This document shows, in pieces, positions 52,514 to 60,077 of a DNA stretch of 63,537 nucleotides. Both the position numbers and the translations under genes were made by a program. The stretch's first letter is position 1. Every line of letters starts with the position of its first letter. The stretch is from UBA1049 sp964525815. GTDB lineage: Bacteria; Bacillota; Clostridia; Oscillospirales; CAG-382. The stretch is taken from NCBI GenBank assembly GCA_964525815.1, contig CAZGJQ010000001.1, positions 1-63,537 of the forward strand. Reading direction: 5' to 3'. The notes beneath the pieces were generated by a model. That model worked only from the letters and a program-made list of their open reading frames with translations. It had not been told where the DNA came from and did no database searches.

Positions 52514-53992
52514 TTAATTCTTTAAATAATCTGTTACAGCTTTTTTTATTTGCAAAACAAACTGATGGTACATCGGAAGTAGACCATGTTCAGTATTGGG
52601 CGTAGCAAAAGTAAGGTCATTCCATTTTTCGGGATTTTTCTCTTGCTCTTGTAAGCATGATAAAAAACTCATGTTCTGCAAAACCATAAGCTCGATTTCC
52701 TTTAATGGAACAATTTTGACATGGCTATGTATATACTGTTTTTCCTCTTGCGTGATGTCGCCAACTTTTTTAATTCGCATTTCAAATACTTTATCATATA
52801 CTTTGTTTTTTGGAACCACAGCATCTTCTAATACAACGGCTACACCAAATAAATTCTTTTGGTCATAGCCCTTATCTAAATTAAAATGATTATCTGAAAA
52901 ATTTATTATTTGTTGATAGACCTGAAGTATTGCATCTGCATATATTTTAATTTCTCGTTCAATTTCTTCTTGGTTAAACTGTCGTATTTTCAAACTTGGC
53001 GATAATGCTTTAGTATCATAGAAAGTACAATAATCTCCTTCAGACACTATAACATCCGGCGTCCGAAATTCATTTCTGCCAATCGTATAAATAATTTCAG
53101 GACTAATCCATGTAACGCTTGGAATTTCTTTGTATATATCGAACAGATACCTTTCAATTACATCTTTTCCAAACTTTTTTCGCAACATATCGTTTCCTGA
53201 TGTGAGTCTATTTAACAATGATTCCGTAACTGCATTTATTACCAAATAAGGAGATGGAATATATGTGAATTTGGAATCCGAAACTAATGGATAAACATAT
53301 TGTATTTTTAATCCGTAATAATAATCTAATACATTGTCCTTATATAGTGTTGTCAATTCCTTCTTGTACTTATCCTTTTCGATGCACAACTTCTGAAAGA
53401 CGTTATCTATTTGAAACGCCTTTGCCAATAACCTCTGACATTCTTTAGCATCTCCTTGCTTATGTGCTTCATGGCTACAATATACAAATACTATATAAGC
53501 AAATATCATAAAATCGACATATGAAGCCTGAAACTTTTGGTAAAATTCCGACTTCATATCAATGTTAGAATTAGAAAAACCAAAGAAATAATTATAACGA
53601 AATAATTTCTGTAAAAATACGCCCTGTACGGGATGTTGTTGTAGAGCAGAAATCATCATAAACGTATCGGCATATGTTCCGTTTGTTTCTGCAAGTGTCA
53701 ACTCAGGATGCCAATAATTACGAATTTTTGTTATGATTTTTGAAAAAATTTCTGAATCTATTTGCTGGTCAACACTATCATTATCATAAATCACAGAAAA
53801 AGCCGCAAATGTTTCTAATTCCCAGGGCATTATATTCTGATTAAATGCTAGTTTCATATCGACTTCAGAACTACTCATTATCCTTGATGCAAACCGTTGA
53901 CACATCATCATTTTGCTATCAAATGAATATTCCTCCAATTCTTTTAGGAACGATAGTTTAGAGTGAGTTAAATCATCTTCGGGCATAAACAT
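52514..53992 (-). CDS. Orphan protein with PD-(D/E)XK nuclease-like signature
   Basis: 492 residues; the ATG lies six bases after AAAGGAGG. No family is recognised. The gene is much more AT-rich and Asn/Ile/Lys/Phe/Tyr-rich than its neighbours, which suggests separate acquisition. The first ~290 residues are helical. Around 300-330 is EFRTPDVIVSEGDYCTFYDT followed by K: a Pro-Asp then Asp-Thr-Lys pair with beta-strand-like spacing, fitting PD-(D/E)XK nucleases. A helical, Gln/Glu-rich region follows. It stands alone between the polymerase operon and a flavodoxin remnant. A single-gene defence nuclease is a reasonable guess, but only the motif supports it. Confidence 0.55.
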   Translation of the reverse strand: MFMPEDDLTHSKLSFLKELEEYSFDSKMMMCQRFASRIMSSSEVDMKLAFNQNIMPWELETFAAFSVIYDNDSVDQQIDSEIFSKIITKIRNYWHPELTLAETNGTYADTFMMISALQQHPVQGVFLQKLFRYNYFFGFSNSNIDMKSEFYQKFQASYVDFMIFAYIVFVYCSHEAHKQGDAKECQRLLAKAFQIDNVFQKLCIEKDKYKKELTTLYKDNVLDYYYGLKIQYVYPLVSDSKFTYIPSPYLVINAVTESLLNRLTSGNDMLRKKFGKDVIERYLFDIYKEIPSVTWISPEIIYTIGRNEFRTPDVIVSEGDYCTFYDTKALSPSLKIRQFNQEEIEREIKIYADAILQVYQQIINFSDNHFNLDKGYDQKNLFGVAVVLEDAVVPKNKVYDKVFEMRIKKVGDITQEEKQYIHSHVKIVPLKEIELMVLQNMSFLSCLQEQEKNPEKWNDLTFATPNTEHGLLPMYHQFVLQIKKAVTDYLKN

Positions 53993-54046
53993 TACTTGCC
54001 TCCTTTGTTCAATCAAACAATATTCTACAAATTCTTGTTTGTTGGA

Positions 54047-54214
54047 TTAAACGCAAAGGCTCGCAGCCCACTCGTTTAACTCCGCTTTACTTACATTGCT
54101 CTTAAAAACTTTGCCGTCAACCAATTTAGCGTTCGGGCAGCTTGGGGCAAGTTTTTCGTTTGTCTTTCCCATAGCGCTACCGCCAGAAGTGGTAAACGGT
54201 ACAATGTTCCTCAT
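54047..54214 (-). pseudogene. Flavodoxin C-terminal remnant
   Basis: A 55-codon frame starts with an ATG that overlaps the ImmA stop (ATGA). It reads IVPFTTSGGSAMGKTNEKLA and CPNAKLVDGKVFKSNVS, which is the C-terminal third of a bacterial flavodoxin, including the PF-TSGGS FMN-region loop. The N-terminal two thirds, including the P-loop-like FMN phosphate site, are absent. It is either decayed or left by the insertion of the neighbouring genes. Confidence 0.65.
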
Positions 54215-54753
54215 TTCAAAAAATCACTTCTATGCTCTATCCTGCGAAGGTTATAGCCGGTTTCAGCAAGATGGGCAATCTTCAAAGCAACAAGGTTAAT
54301 ATCGGTATTCATAGCCCTTGAAATTTGCTCTGATGTGTAATCGTAATGATATATATACTCAAGGATTTCATCGGTATCCAGCAGGATTTCAGAAGCCACA
54401 ATATTTGCTTCGTATTCCGGTTTAGTTGTCATATCGTATAGCATGAACTCCTTGATGGCTTTGCCTTTTGCAAGGTGGCGGTGTAATTGGTCGTGACCAA
54501 TCTCATGGGCACAGACAATACGCTGCATCCTCTCACTTAAATCTTGGTTAATAAAGATAAAGCGGTTTCTCTTAATTACCTTGTACATTCCTTTTAACGG
54601 TCCAATGTCTTCACAGAACAGAACCTCGATTCCAAGCTCGTCAGCAATACGGAATGGGTCTCTTGTGCCGCAGCGTTTGACAAGAGAACTGCCAACTTTG
54701 GATAGACTTTCAGCGTTAATAATCCCACCTCCCATCGTGGAATACTTTATCAT
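54211..54753 (-). CDS. immA: ImmA/IrrE family metallopeptidase (anti-repressor type)
   Basis: 180 residues from the first ATG. The zinc site HEIGHDQLHRH is near residue 88, followed by EYEANIVASEILL with the third ligand Glu. In ICEBs1, ImmA cleaves the XRE repressor ImmR to start excision; the partner here would be the XRE gene just upstream. The start is uncertain: the first ATG touches its ribosome-like site, while GGGAGGTG within the frame stands seven bases before an ATT-ATT pair, so ATT initiation at about 54720 is possible. Confidence 0.85.
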   Translation of the reverse strand: MIKYSTMGGGIINAESLSKVGSSLVKRCGTRDPFRIADELGIEVLFCEDIGPLKGMYKVIKRNRFIFINQDLSERMQRIVCAHEIGHDQLHRHLAKGKAIKEFMLYDMTTKPEYEANIVASEILLDTDEILEYIYHYDYTSEQISRAMNTDINLVALKIAHLAETGYNLRRIEHRSDFLK

Positions 54754-54776
54754 CCTTTTCGTACCAAAAAGCGGAC

Positions 54777-55196
54777 TTATTCTGTTTCAGTTGCTTTTCG
54801 ATACTTTTTCGGTGTGTATTTTTTGTTCTTTTCCTTTGCAATCCAGTAAGCATCGTTCAGCGCCTTCATTGCTCCCTCGATAGCTTCCTCACTCAGCGAA
54901 CCACCGGCAAACATTCCGGTCACTTCACTAACAAGCTCGTCTATATCCCGGGCAGCCTTGGAACCGCCTTTTTCGTGAGCGTCAGCAACCATCATGCCGC
55001 TGCTGCCCAAAAGATACTCGGTTGTCGTACCCAGTGCGTCTGCAATCCTCTGAACAACCTCAATTTGATAAGGTCTGCGGGAACCGAGTTCGTAATTTTG
55101 AATTGTGCGGGTTGAGACGCCAGCCAATTTGGCCAGTTCCGCCTGCGTGATATTTGCTTCGCCTCTCTTTGCTTTCAATCGGTCTTTGAAAATCAT
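54777..55196 (-). CDS. XRE family repressor (ImmR-like)
   Basis: 139 residues, AAAGAGGTG before ATG. The N-terminal Cro/C1 HTH (ITQAELAKLAGVSTRTIQNY, RRPYQIEVVQRIADALGTTT) is followed by a helical, charged C-terminus that is the likely dimerisation and ImmA-cleavage region. It is the first gene of an operon with immA and faces the divergent operator region. It probably represses both its own promoter and the rightward one. Confidence 0.88.
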   Translation of the reverse strand: MIFKDRLKAKRGEANITQAELAKLAGVSTRTIQNYELGSRRPYQIEVVQRIADALGTTTEYLLGSSGMMVADAHEKGGSKAARDIDELVSEVTGMFAGGSLSEEAIEGAMKALNDAYWIAKEKNKKYTPKKYRKATETE

Positions 55197-55251
55197 AAGG
55201 CACCTCTTTCTTTAATTTTTGCGAACACGAACACTTTTTCACAACATTCTA

Positions 55252-55367
55252 TTGACGCGAAATTATGTTCGTGCTAAAATGTACTCACGAACACGCAATA
55301 ATGTTCGTTAAATTATCATACCACACGAAATTAAGAGTGTCAACAAAAACACGAAATATTGTTCGTG
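55252..55367. promoter_or_regulatory. Divergent promoters with three 18-bp operators
   Basis: Rightward promoter: TTGACG (55252-55257), 17 bp, TAAAAT (55275-55280). Leftward promoter for the XRE gene: TTGACA (55338-55343), 17 bp, TATGAT (55315-55320). Three related inverted repeats: CGCGAAATTATGTTCGTG (55256-55273, in the rightward spacer), CACGCAATAATGTTCGTT (55292-55309, at the leftward start point) and CACGAAATATTGTTCGTG (55350-55367, upstream of the leftward -35). Consensus CACGAAATwATGTTCGTG. Half-sites CACGAA occur at 55226 and 55324. The core resembles, but is not identical to, the Firmicute LexA box CGAACN4GTTCG. Confidence 0.75.
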
Positions 55368-55402
55368 CAGATTTTTAACTTTTTTGTGAACGGAGGGTTT
55401 TT

Positions 55403-55663
55403 ATGCTAAACACACGATGCCGCAAGGCTTATGTTTCGGTTAATGTCGATATTGATGAGGAGGGTGGCCTTCATCCACGGCTTATCAGGTGGAAGGACGG
55501 GCTTGTATTCCAAATCGACCAGGTTTTATTCAAATGTCGTGCCGCCTCTAAAAAGGTCGGCGGCGGCGGAATAAGATATACCGTTATGATTAGAGGAAGG
55601 GAGTCGTTTCTATTCCATGAGGGTAATAAATGGTTCGTAGAAGCAAAGGAGGATTGCCAATGA
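55403..55663 (+). CDS. Small unknown protein first in the rightward operon
   Basis: 86 residues, ATG after GGAGGG. Predicted beta-rich (AYVSVNVDIDEEGGLHPRLI, GIRYTVMIRGRESFLFHEGN), ending KWFVEAKED. No family recognised. The four-base overlap with the next gene (ATGA) and the position behind an operator-controlled promoter make it a real, coregulated gene, perhaps modulating ImmA. Confidence 0.7.
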   Translation: MLNTRCRKAYVSVNVDIDEEGGLHPRLIRWKDGLVFQIDQVLFKCRAASKKVGGGGIRYTVMIRGRESFLFHEGNKWFVEAKEDCQ

Positions 55664-56394
55664 TTTTATCTCACGCAAAAATTGAAGAAATTGCAGCAGC
55701 GGTCACAAAGGACTTCAACTTGTTTTTCTTCGGACAGGAAACGAATGAAGGAAAAAGGATGCCGCAAGTGACCCCTATTGACCAGTTTGCAAAAGAATAT
55801 CTTCACCTGAGTGTATCATTTGAAAATCTCTCCACGGATGGCAGCTTTTGTGGGTTGACGGCTTATGAGGATACGGAATACTCAATCGAAGAAAACGGAA
55901 TTGAAAGAATAATTCCATTAAAAAAGAATCAGGTTCTTTTGGATAGCAGTTTTATCGCTCCCGGCAATATCAGAAAACTCTGTGGCAAGCGTAGGTTCAC
56001 CCTTGCCCATGAATGTGCTCATCAGCTTCTTTTCCAACTGGAATCGGACGAGCAGAAGGCAGCGTGTTGCAAGCTATATACCGAACGCCGTACATATTCC
56101 TTGAGAGATTTGAAATCCAACGAGGATTGGAATGAATGGCAGGCAAATGCTTTGGGAGCCGCTATACTGATGCCGCAGAAGGAAATAGACCTTGCTATGT
56201 GGCGATTTGCACCAGACAGGATTATTCAAAACTATAATGGCTGGCTTCTCCAGCATGACCGTATGGCGGTCGAAATGATGTGCGGCACTTTTGGAGTATC
56301 TAAAGCTGCTCTTTTGATTCGTCTCCGGCACCTCGATTATCTGGAAGACCGACCATATTCGGAATATAAAGAGCCTTGGGAGGTGTGGGCATGA
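55660..56394 (+). CDS. Second ImmA/IrrE family metallopeptidase
   Basis: 244 residues from the ATG after AAAGGAGG; the open frame extends upstream without a ribosome site. Zinc motif HECAHQLLF near residue 118, with NEWQANALGAAILMP as the downstream ligand block. Longer than the first ImmA, with an N-terminal extension. ATGA overlap on both sides. Two ImmA proteins transcribed divergently from one operator region could cleave the same XRE repressor under different conditions (inference). Confidence 0.83.
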   Translation: MILSHAKIEEIAAAVTKDFNLFFFGQETNEGKRMPQVTPIDQFAKEYLHLSVSFENLSTDGSFCGLTAYEDTEYSIEENGIERIIPLKKNQVLLDSSFIAPGNIRKLCGKRRFTLAHECAHQLLFQLESDEQKAACCKLYTERRTYSLRDLKSNEDWNEWQANALGAAILMPQKEIDLAMWRFAPDRIIQNYNGWLLQHDRMAVEMMCGTFGVSKAALLIRLRHLDYLEDRPYSEYKEPWEVWA

Positions 56395-56633
56395 GAAAGA
56401 ATATCAGAGTTCAAGAACCATCACAAGAAATGCAACTGAAAATAATACGGGCAAGGACGGCAATAGCCTCACAAAAACAGCGAAATATCAAGTGCCCGTA
56501 TTGCTGCCACAATGCGATTACCGTCTATGAAGACACAAGAGGTCATGTGGAGGCGAAGTGCAAAAAATGCGGTTGTGTTACTGTCTTCAATGTGCTTAGC
56601 ATGAGAAGACTTCGCCACTATTTACACAAGTAG
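56391..56633 (+). CDS. Small zinc-ribbon protein
   Basis: 80 residues; the start is the ATG overlapping the previous stop, with GGGAGGTG upstream. A single zinc ribbon CPYC (about residue 35) / CKKC (about 58) is flanked by basic helices (RKNIRVQEPSQEMQLKIIRA, MRRLRHYLHK). Possibly DNA- or RNA-binding; such proteins accompany ImmA in several Clostridia ICEs. Confidence 0.72.
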   Translation: MRKNIRVQEPSQEMQLKIIRARTAIASQKQRNIKCPYCCHNAITVYEDTRGHVEAKCKKCGCVTVFNVLSMRRLRHYLHK

Positions 56634-56701
56634 TTAAGAAAAAACTAAATATAGTTCATAGCTGAGCTGTGGAGCCGCCTGAAAGGTGTAGTCATCCCAA
56701 A

Positions 56702-56782
56702 AGCCGCATGAGATAGAAGTACGCAAGTATTTCTATTTTATCGGCACGGGAATTGTGACCACCCTCATGCGGCTCTTTTTTT
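56702..56782 (+). ncRNA. Nested hairpin RNA with intrinsic terminator
   Basis: Outer stem AGCCGCATGAG (56702-56712) / CTCATGCGGCT (56764-56774), then CTTTTTTT. Inside, ATAGAAGTAC (56713-56722) / GTATTTCTAT (56727-56736) stacks directly on it with a GCAA loop, leaving a single-stranded GGCACGGGAATTGTGACC region. Either an elaborate terminator for the immA operon or a small structured RNA with its own terminator. The 290-nt gap has no gene. Confidence 0.6.
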
Positions 56783-56818
56783 GACCTTTCTGCTGTTCCC
56801 ATCAGCGGAAAGGTCTTT
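56783..56818 (+). terminator. Second hairpin before the sigma-like gene
   Basis: GACCTTTC with GC extension (from 56783) pairs with GC-GAAAGGTC (ending 56815), followed by TTTAT. It follows the previous terminator without a gap, so the two form a double barrier or a regulated leader. Confidence 0.5.
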
Positions 56819-56923
56819 ATGTTATATACCCAATTTTGCCGTACAGTACGGCGTTGTCGTGGTCCTCCGCTTTGGAATTTGACTTCACCAAAAATCAAAT
56901 TTCAAAAAAACGGAGGAACCAAT

Positions 56924-57415
56924 ATGTCAAACAGATTTAACAAAACAAGCATTTATGCCCTTAACAAGAAATACCCGGATGCCGTCGTGTACCCGACTGC
57001 GGATGGGAAGCAGGTTCGTGTCACTTGTGACGACTTTCCGAGCGAAGCCGATTTTCTCGCTTTCAAAGAGTGGTCTGATGAAAACTTCCACGAGGAAGAA
57101 AACCTTGAACACAGAGAATCCAATCACACTTTGTCTATGGATGATTTGTCCGAAGCAGCTCTTGCCGTCCCTGCAGACGATGTTGCTATGATTCGTCGCC
57201 AAGAACAAGCTGAGAAACGCCGCAAAGAAAAAGAACTCGTCATTCAAATGAAGGACAAGCTCACGGACATACAATTCCGCAGACTTTGGATGTATTGCGT
57301 TGATGGTCTGGACACCTATGAAATTGGCGAATTGGAGGGGTCAAGCCACCAGGCGGTATCTAAGTCAATTCGTCTCGCAATAAAAAAATTAAAAAGATTT
57401 TCGCTGAAACCATAA
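56924..57415 (+). CDS. Sigma-70 region 4-like regulator
   Basis: 163 residues from the ATG after GGAGGAACC; a longer frame from 56819 runs through non-coding structure. The N-terminus (YPDAVVYPTADGKQVRVTCD) is element specific. The C-terminus (KLTDIQFRRLWMYCVDGLDT, SSHQAVSKSIRLAIKKLKRF) is a sigma region 4/LuxR-type HTH. This protein class is typical near the recombinase end of Tn1549-like ICEs and may direct RNA polymerase to element promoters. It is a partial sigma factor: no region 2 is seen. Confidence 0.75.
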   Translation: MSNRFNKTSIYALNKKYPDAVVYPTADGKQVRVTCDDFPSEADFLAFKEWSDENFHEEENLEHRESNHTLSMDDLSEAALAVPADDVAMIRRQEQAEKRRKEKELVIQMKDKLTDIQFRRLWMYCVDGLDTYEIGELEGSSHQAVSKSIRLAIKKLKRFSLKP

Positions 57416-57871
57416 AAATGGGTTGCTAAAACGCCCCCAAAACGGCGATAGGTGAAGGAACAAAATCATGTGTCCTTCACCGCACCGAATGAAGTTACTT
57501 AAAACGAGTTCGTGCAACGGCTCCTTGACAACTGAATATTCACTCATCAGATACATTCCTGTGTACCACGAGCTACGGCAGGGTGAACGCCACGACCCTA
57601 TTTCATAGGCGAGCGACAATTCACCACAACCTGCGAGATTCGGATTGCTCCCGAACCGGCGACGACGGACACAGGGTTAATGATACTTCTGTAATTCGCA
57701 GCCCGGTCACAAAGAAGACGGGGAGGTTAGATTCCTATGGAACGGTCTCGCAAGCCGTCGTCTGATGAATCCCACTACCGGGGGCGGAGATAAATACGGT
57801 AATAAGCAAACATTCGAGGAGTGAGCCGCTAAGGTGGTTCGCTCCTGTACATAAAAGACAAAGGAGGCTTT
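57416..57871 (+). ncRNA. 456-nt gene-free structured region upstream of the ParB-like gene
   Basis: No convincing reading frame. Many helices can be drawn: GGTGAAGGA/TCCTTCACC (57451-57480); CAGGGTGAA paired with TTCACC...CTG enclosing CGCC/GGCG and CCTAT-TTC-ATAGG (57579-57633); AGACG/CGTCT enclosing ACGG...CCGT (57716-57763); and GGAGTGAGCCGC/GTGGTTCGCTCC just before the ribosome site (57818-57845). A TTGACA sits at 57525. GC is higher than in flanking AT-rich gaps. It may be a conserved ICE non-coding RNA, a long regulatory leader for parB, or an origin region. I do not recognise a known class. Confidence 0.5.
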
Positions 57872-58777
57872 ATGGAACTTAAAATTGACCCAGAATTTGA
57901 GGACAAGATACCGCCTCTTACAGCCGAAGAATTTCAGCAGCTTGAAAGTAATATTCTCGCTGACGGATTGGTGATTAGCCCAATTATCACTTGGAATGGT
58001 GTTATCGTGGACGGGCACAACCGCTACCGCATTGTGAGCAAGCACCCCCTCATTCAGTTTACCACTTGTGAGAAAGCCTTTATTGACCGATACGAAGCGA
58101 TTGCCTGGATTTGTAAAAATCAGCTCGGTCGCAGAAATCTTACTCTTAATCAGAAGAAGTATCTGATTGGAAAGCAATATGAGGTTGAAAAGCAAAGGCA
58201 AGGTACAAACAATCAGTACATTCAAGCCAAAAGTGAAAGTTCCCAGATTGGGAACTTTCACTCGACCGAAAAGACCTGTGACCGTATCGCAAAAGAAAAT
58301 AGCATCAGTAAAAACTCCGTGCTTCGTGCAGAAGCCTATTCAAAGGCAGTAGATATTGCCGATGAAATCGAACCCGGTATCCGAGCTGAATTTCTAAACG
58401 GCAGCATAAGAGCTACAGAGAAAGAGATTCATGCTCTTGCAAGAGCAGACCCTGAAGACAGACCGGCAATCATCGAGGAAATACGAAAACCGCCAGATGA
58501 CAAAAAGAAACCACCGTCCAAACCTATCGGAAAGCCATTGACCAAAGTGGAACAAGCATCCGTAGATATGCTGACCACCCGTGGTAAGGGTACGGTGGAA
58601 GATATGCTCTATGAATTGGAGGATTCTTTGGATTCCTTGATGTTTCGCTGGACAATGTGTCTTTCCAATAACCGAGATTACTTTTCTGACGAGAAGTATC
58701 GGTCTCAAATTCATCAGTTAGCCCATACAGGACTTAATTACTTACAAAAAATACTTATAGGAGAAATACCAAAATGA
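57872..58777 (+). CDS. ParB-like nuclease domain protein
   Basis: 301 residues, AAAGGAGG before ATG. ParB N-terminal domain with LTAEEFQQLESNILADG and the VDGHNRYRI signature near residue 50, followed by helical HTH-like regions and a Lys/Pro-rich linker (RKPPDDKKKPPSKPIGKPLT). No ParA lies beside it in the window, so it may work as a regulator or CTP-switch adaptor rather than in partition. ATGA overlap with the next gene. Confidence 0.83.
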   Translation: MELKIDPEFEDKIPPLTAEEFQQLESNILADGLVISPIITWNGVIVDGHNRYRIVSKHPLIQFTTCEKAFIDRYEAIAWICKNQLGRRNLTLNQKKYLIGKQYEVEKQRQGTNNQYIQAKSESSQIGNFHSTEKTCDRIAKENSISKNSVLRAEAYSKAVDIADEIEPGIRAEFLNGSIRATEKEIHALARADPEDRPAIIEEIRKPPDDKKKPPSKPIGKPLTKVEQASVDMLTTRGKGTVEDMLYELEDSLDSLMFRWTMCLSNNRDYFSDEKYRSQIHQLAHTGLNYLQKILIGEIPK

Positions 58778-59556
58778 AGACAAAGAAGTTTATGTTCAAG
58801 GAAATCATGCTTTCCAGTGCTCAAATTGAAGTGCCGAGAGGGACATATCAGCGTAAATTCAACGCCCGGCGTGCTCTCAAAATTGCCGAGGATTTTGATG
58901 AGCGCATCGCCAACGAACCCAAGGTCAGCTATCGTGACGGAAGATATTTCGTTTTTGACGGTCAGCACACCATCGCTGCCCGTAAGCTTCGCAATGGGGG
59001 CAACGACCTCCAATTTAAGTGCAAGGTATACTTTGACATGACCGAGAAGGACGAGGCTATGCTGTTCGCACAGCAGACCGGAATTTCGGCTTCGCTTTCC
59101 GCCGGTGCTCGCATCCGTGCTTTGATTTTCGGCGGCGACCCTATTGCCATTGCTTTTATGGAAGCCAACAATAACATCGGCATCTGTTTGGATTACGACC
59201 AGGAGCGTGGACTGAACCGTATCGGCTGCATAAAGACCGCCTATGATGCCTACAACAGCATCGGTGAGGAACGCTACAAGGAAGCTATGCTCATCTTGAA
59301 AACGACTTGGAATGGCGAACCAGATTCCTTCCGTTCGGAAAATGTTATCGGTGTGACCCGTTTTGTTGACCTCTACCATGACGAATACTGTTCCCATCGC
59401 CTTGTGACCCAGCTCCGCTATGTTGATCCGCTTACCATTTATCGTGAGGGGCGAGCGACCGGCATCAACCTTGCGGGATACAAAAAGTATCTGTACCAGG
59501 TACTACGCATTTACAACGGCAACAGTAAGAAGAAGACCCTACCGTTGAAATTTTGA
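58774..59556 (+). CDS. DUF6551 family ParB-like protein
   Basis: 260 residues. A ParB/Srx-like core is visible in VPRGTYQRKFNARRALKIAE and FVFDGQHTIAARKL near residue 70, then a helical domain (LFAQQTGISASLSAGARIRA). It matches the DUF6551 family, found next to ParB-like genes in ICEs. Function unknown; the DGQH motif parallels the DGQQR of DUF262 proteins and points to nucleotide binding. Coupled to the ParB-like gene. Confidence 0.75.
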   Translation: MKTKKFMFKEIMLSSAQIEVPRGTYQRKFNARRALKIAEDFDERIANEPKVSYRDGRYFVFDGQHTIAARKLRNGGNDLQFKCKVYFDMTEKDEAMLFAQQTGISASLSAGARIRALIFGGDPIAIAFMEANNNIGICLDYDQERGLNRIGCIKTAYDAYNSIGEERYKEAMLILKTTWNGEPDSFRSENVIGVTRFVDLYHDEYCSHRLVTQLRYVDPLTIYREGRATGINLAGYKKYLYQVLRIYNGNSKKKTLPLKF

Positions 59557-59634
59557 TATATCCATGTGGCGACTATGGCATTGCTGTAGTCGCTTTGACA
59601 TACCCGCTATGGAATGTAGAAAGGAACCTACCGT

Positions 59635-60015
59635 ATGAAAGATAACTGGAATTATCGTCGTGGTGACATTTACCTTGTTGACCTCGGCACAAATATTGGC
59701 TCGGAGCAAGGCGGTTGCCGCCCGGTATTAGCTATCCAAAATAATGTAGGAAATCATTACGGACCTACTCTAATCGTCGTTCCGATTACATCTCGCTTTT
59801 GGAAGAAAGCAAACCAACCCACTCATTCTGTACTTGAGGGAGTACCTAACCTTACAAGCCCCTCCGTGGTACTTACAGAGCAGATTATCACCATTGATAA
59901 AACAAGGGTGATGAAATATCTCGGAAAAGTCTCTGATGAGCAAATGAACAATATTGATAAGGCGATTATGGTCAGCCTGAATTTGGGACAGTCTTTTAGG
60001 GATTGCCCCATTTAA
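59635..60015 (+). CDS. PemK/MazF family toxin
   Basis: 126 residues. RRGDIYLVDLGTNIGSEQGG at the start, RPVLAIQNN, TLIVVPITSR and LTEQIITIDKTRVMKYLGKV: the complete MazF fold with the catalytic Arg/Thr region. MazF toxins cut RNA at short sites. No MazE-like antitoxin is found on either side; the preceding 78 bases hold only a GCGACTA/TAGTCGC hairpin. The antitoxin may be absent, an RNA, or an unrelated neighbour such as the following DUF6870 gene. Confidence 0.87.
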   Translation: MKDNWNYRRGDIYLVDLGTNIGSEQGGCRPVLAIQNNVGNHYGPTLIVVPITSRFWKKANQPTHSVLEGVPNLTSPSVVLTEQIITIDKTRVMKYLGKVSDEQMNNIDKAIMVSLNLGQSFRDCPI

Positions 60016-60077
60016 GTTATACACATTAAGAATCAAAAAATCGCATAGAGATGTAGCTGGCTCGAAAGGAGGGCTGT

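Noticed and set aside
55256..55367. CRISPR or phage-type repeat array
   Set aside because: Only three imperfect 18-bp inverted repeats at promoter positions, with irregular spacing; they fit repressor operators.
57416..57871. tRNA or tmRNA genes in the structured region
   Set aside because: No cloverleaf with a T-loop GTTCRANYC and CCA-like acceptor end could be drawn.
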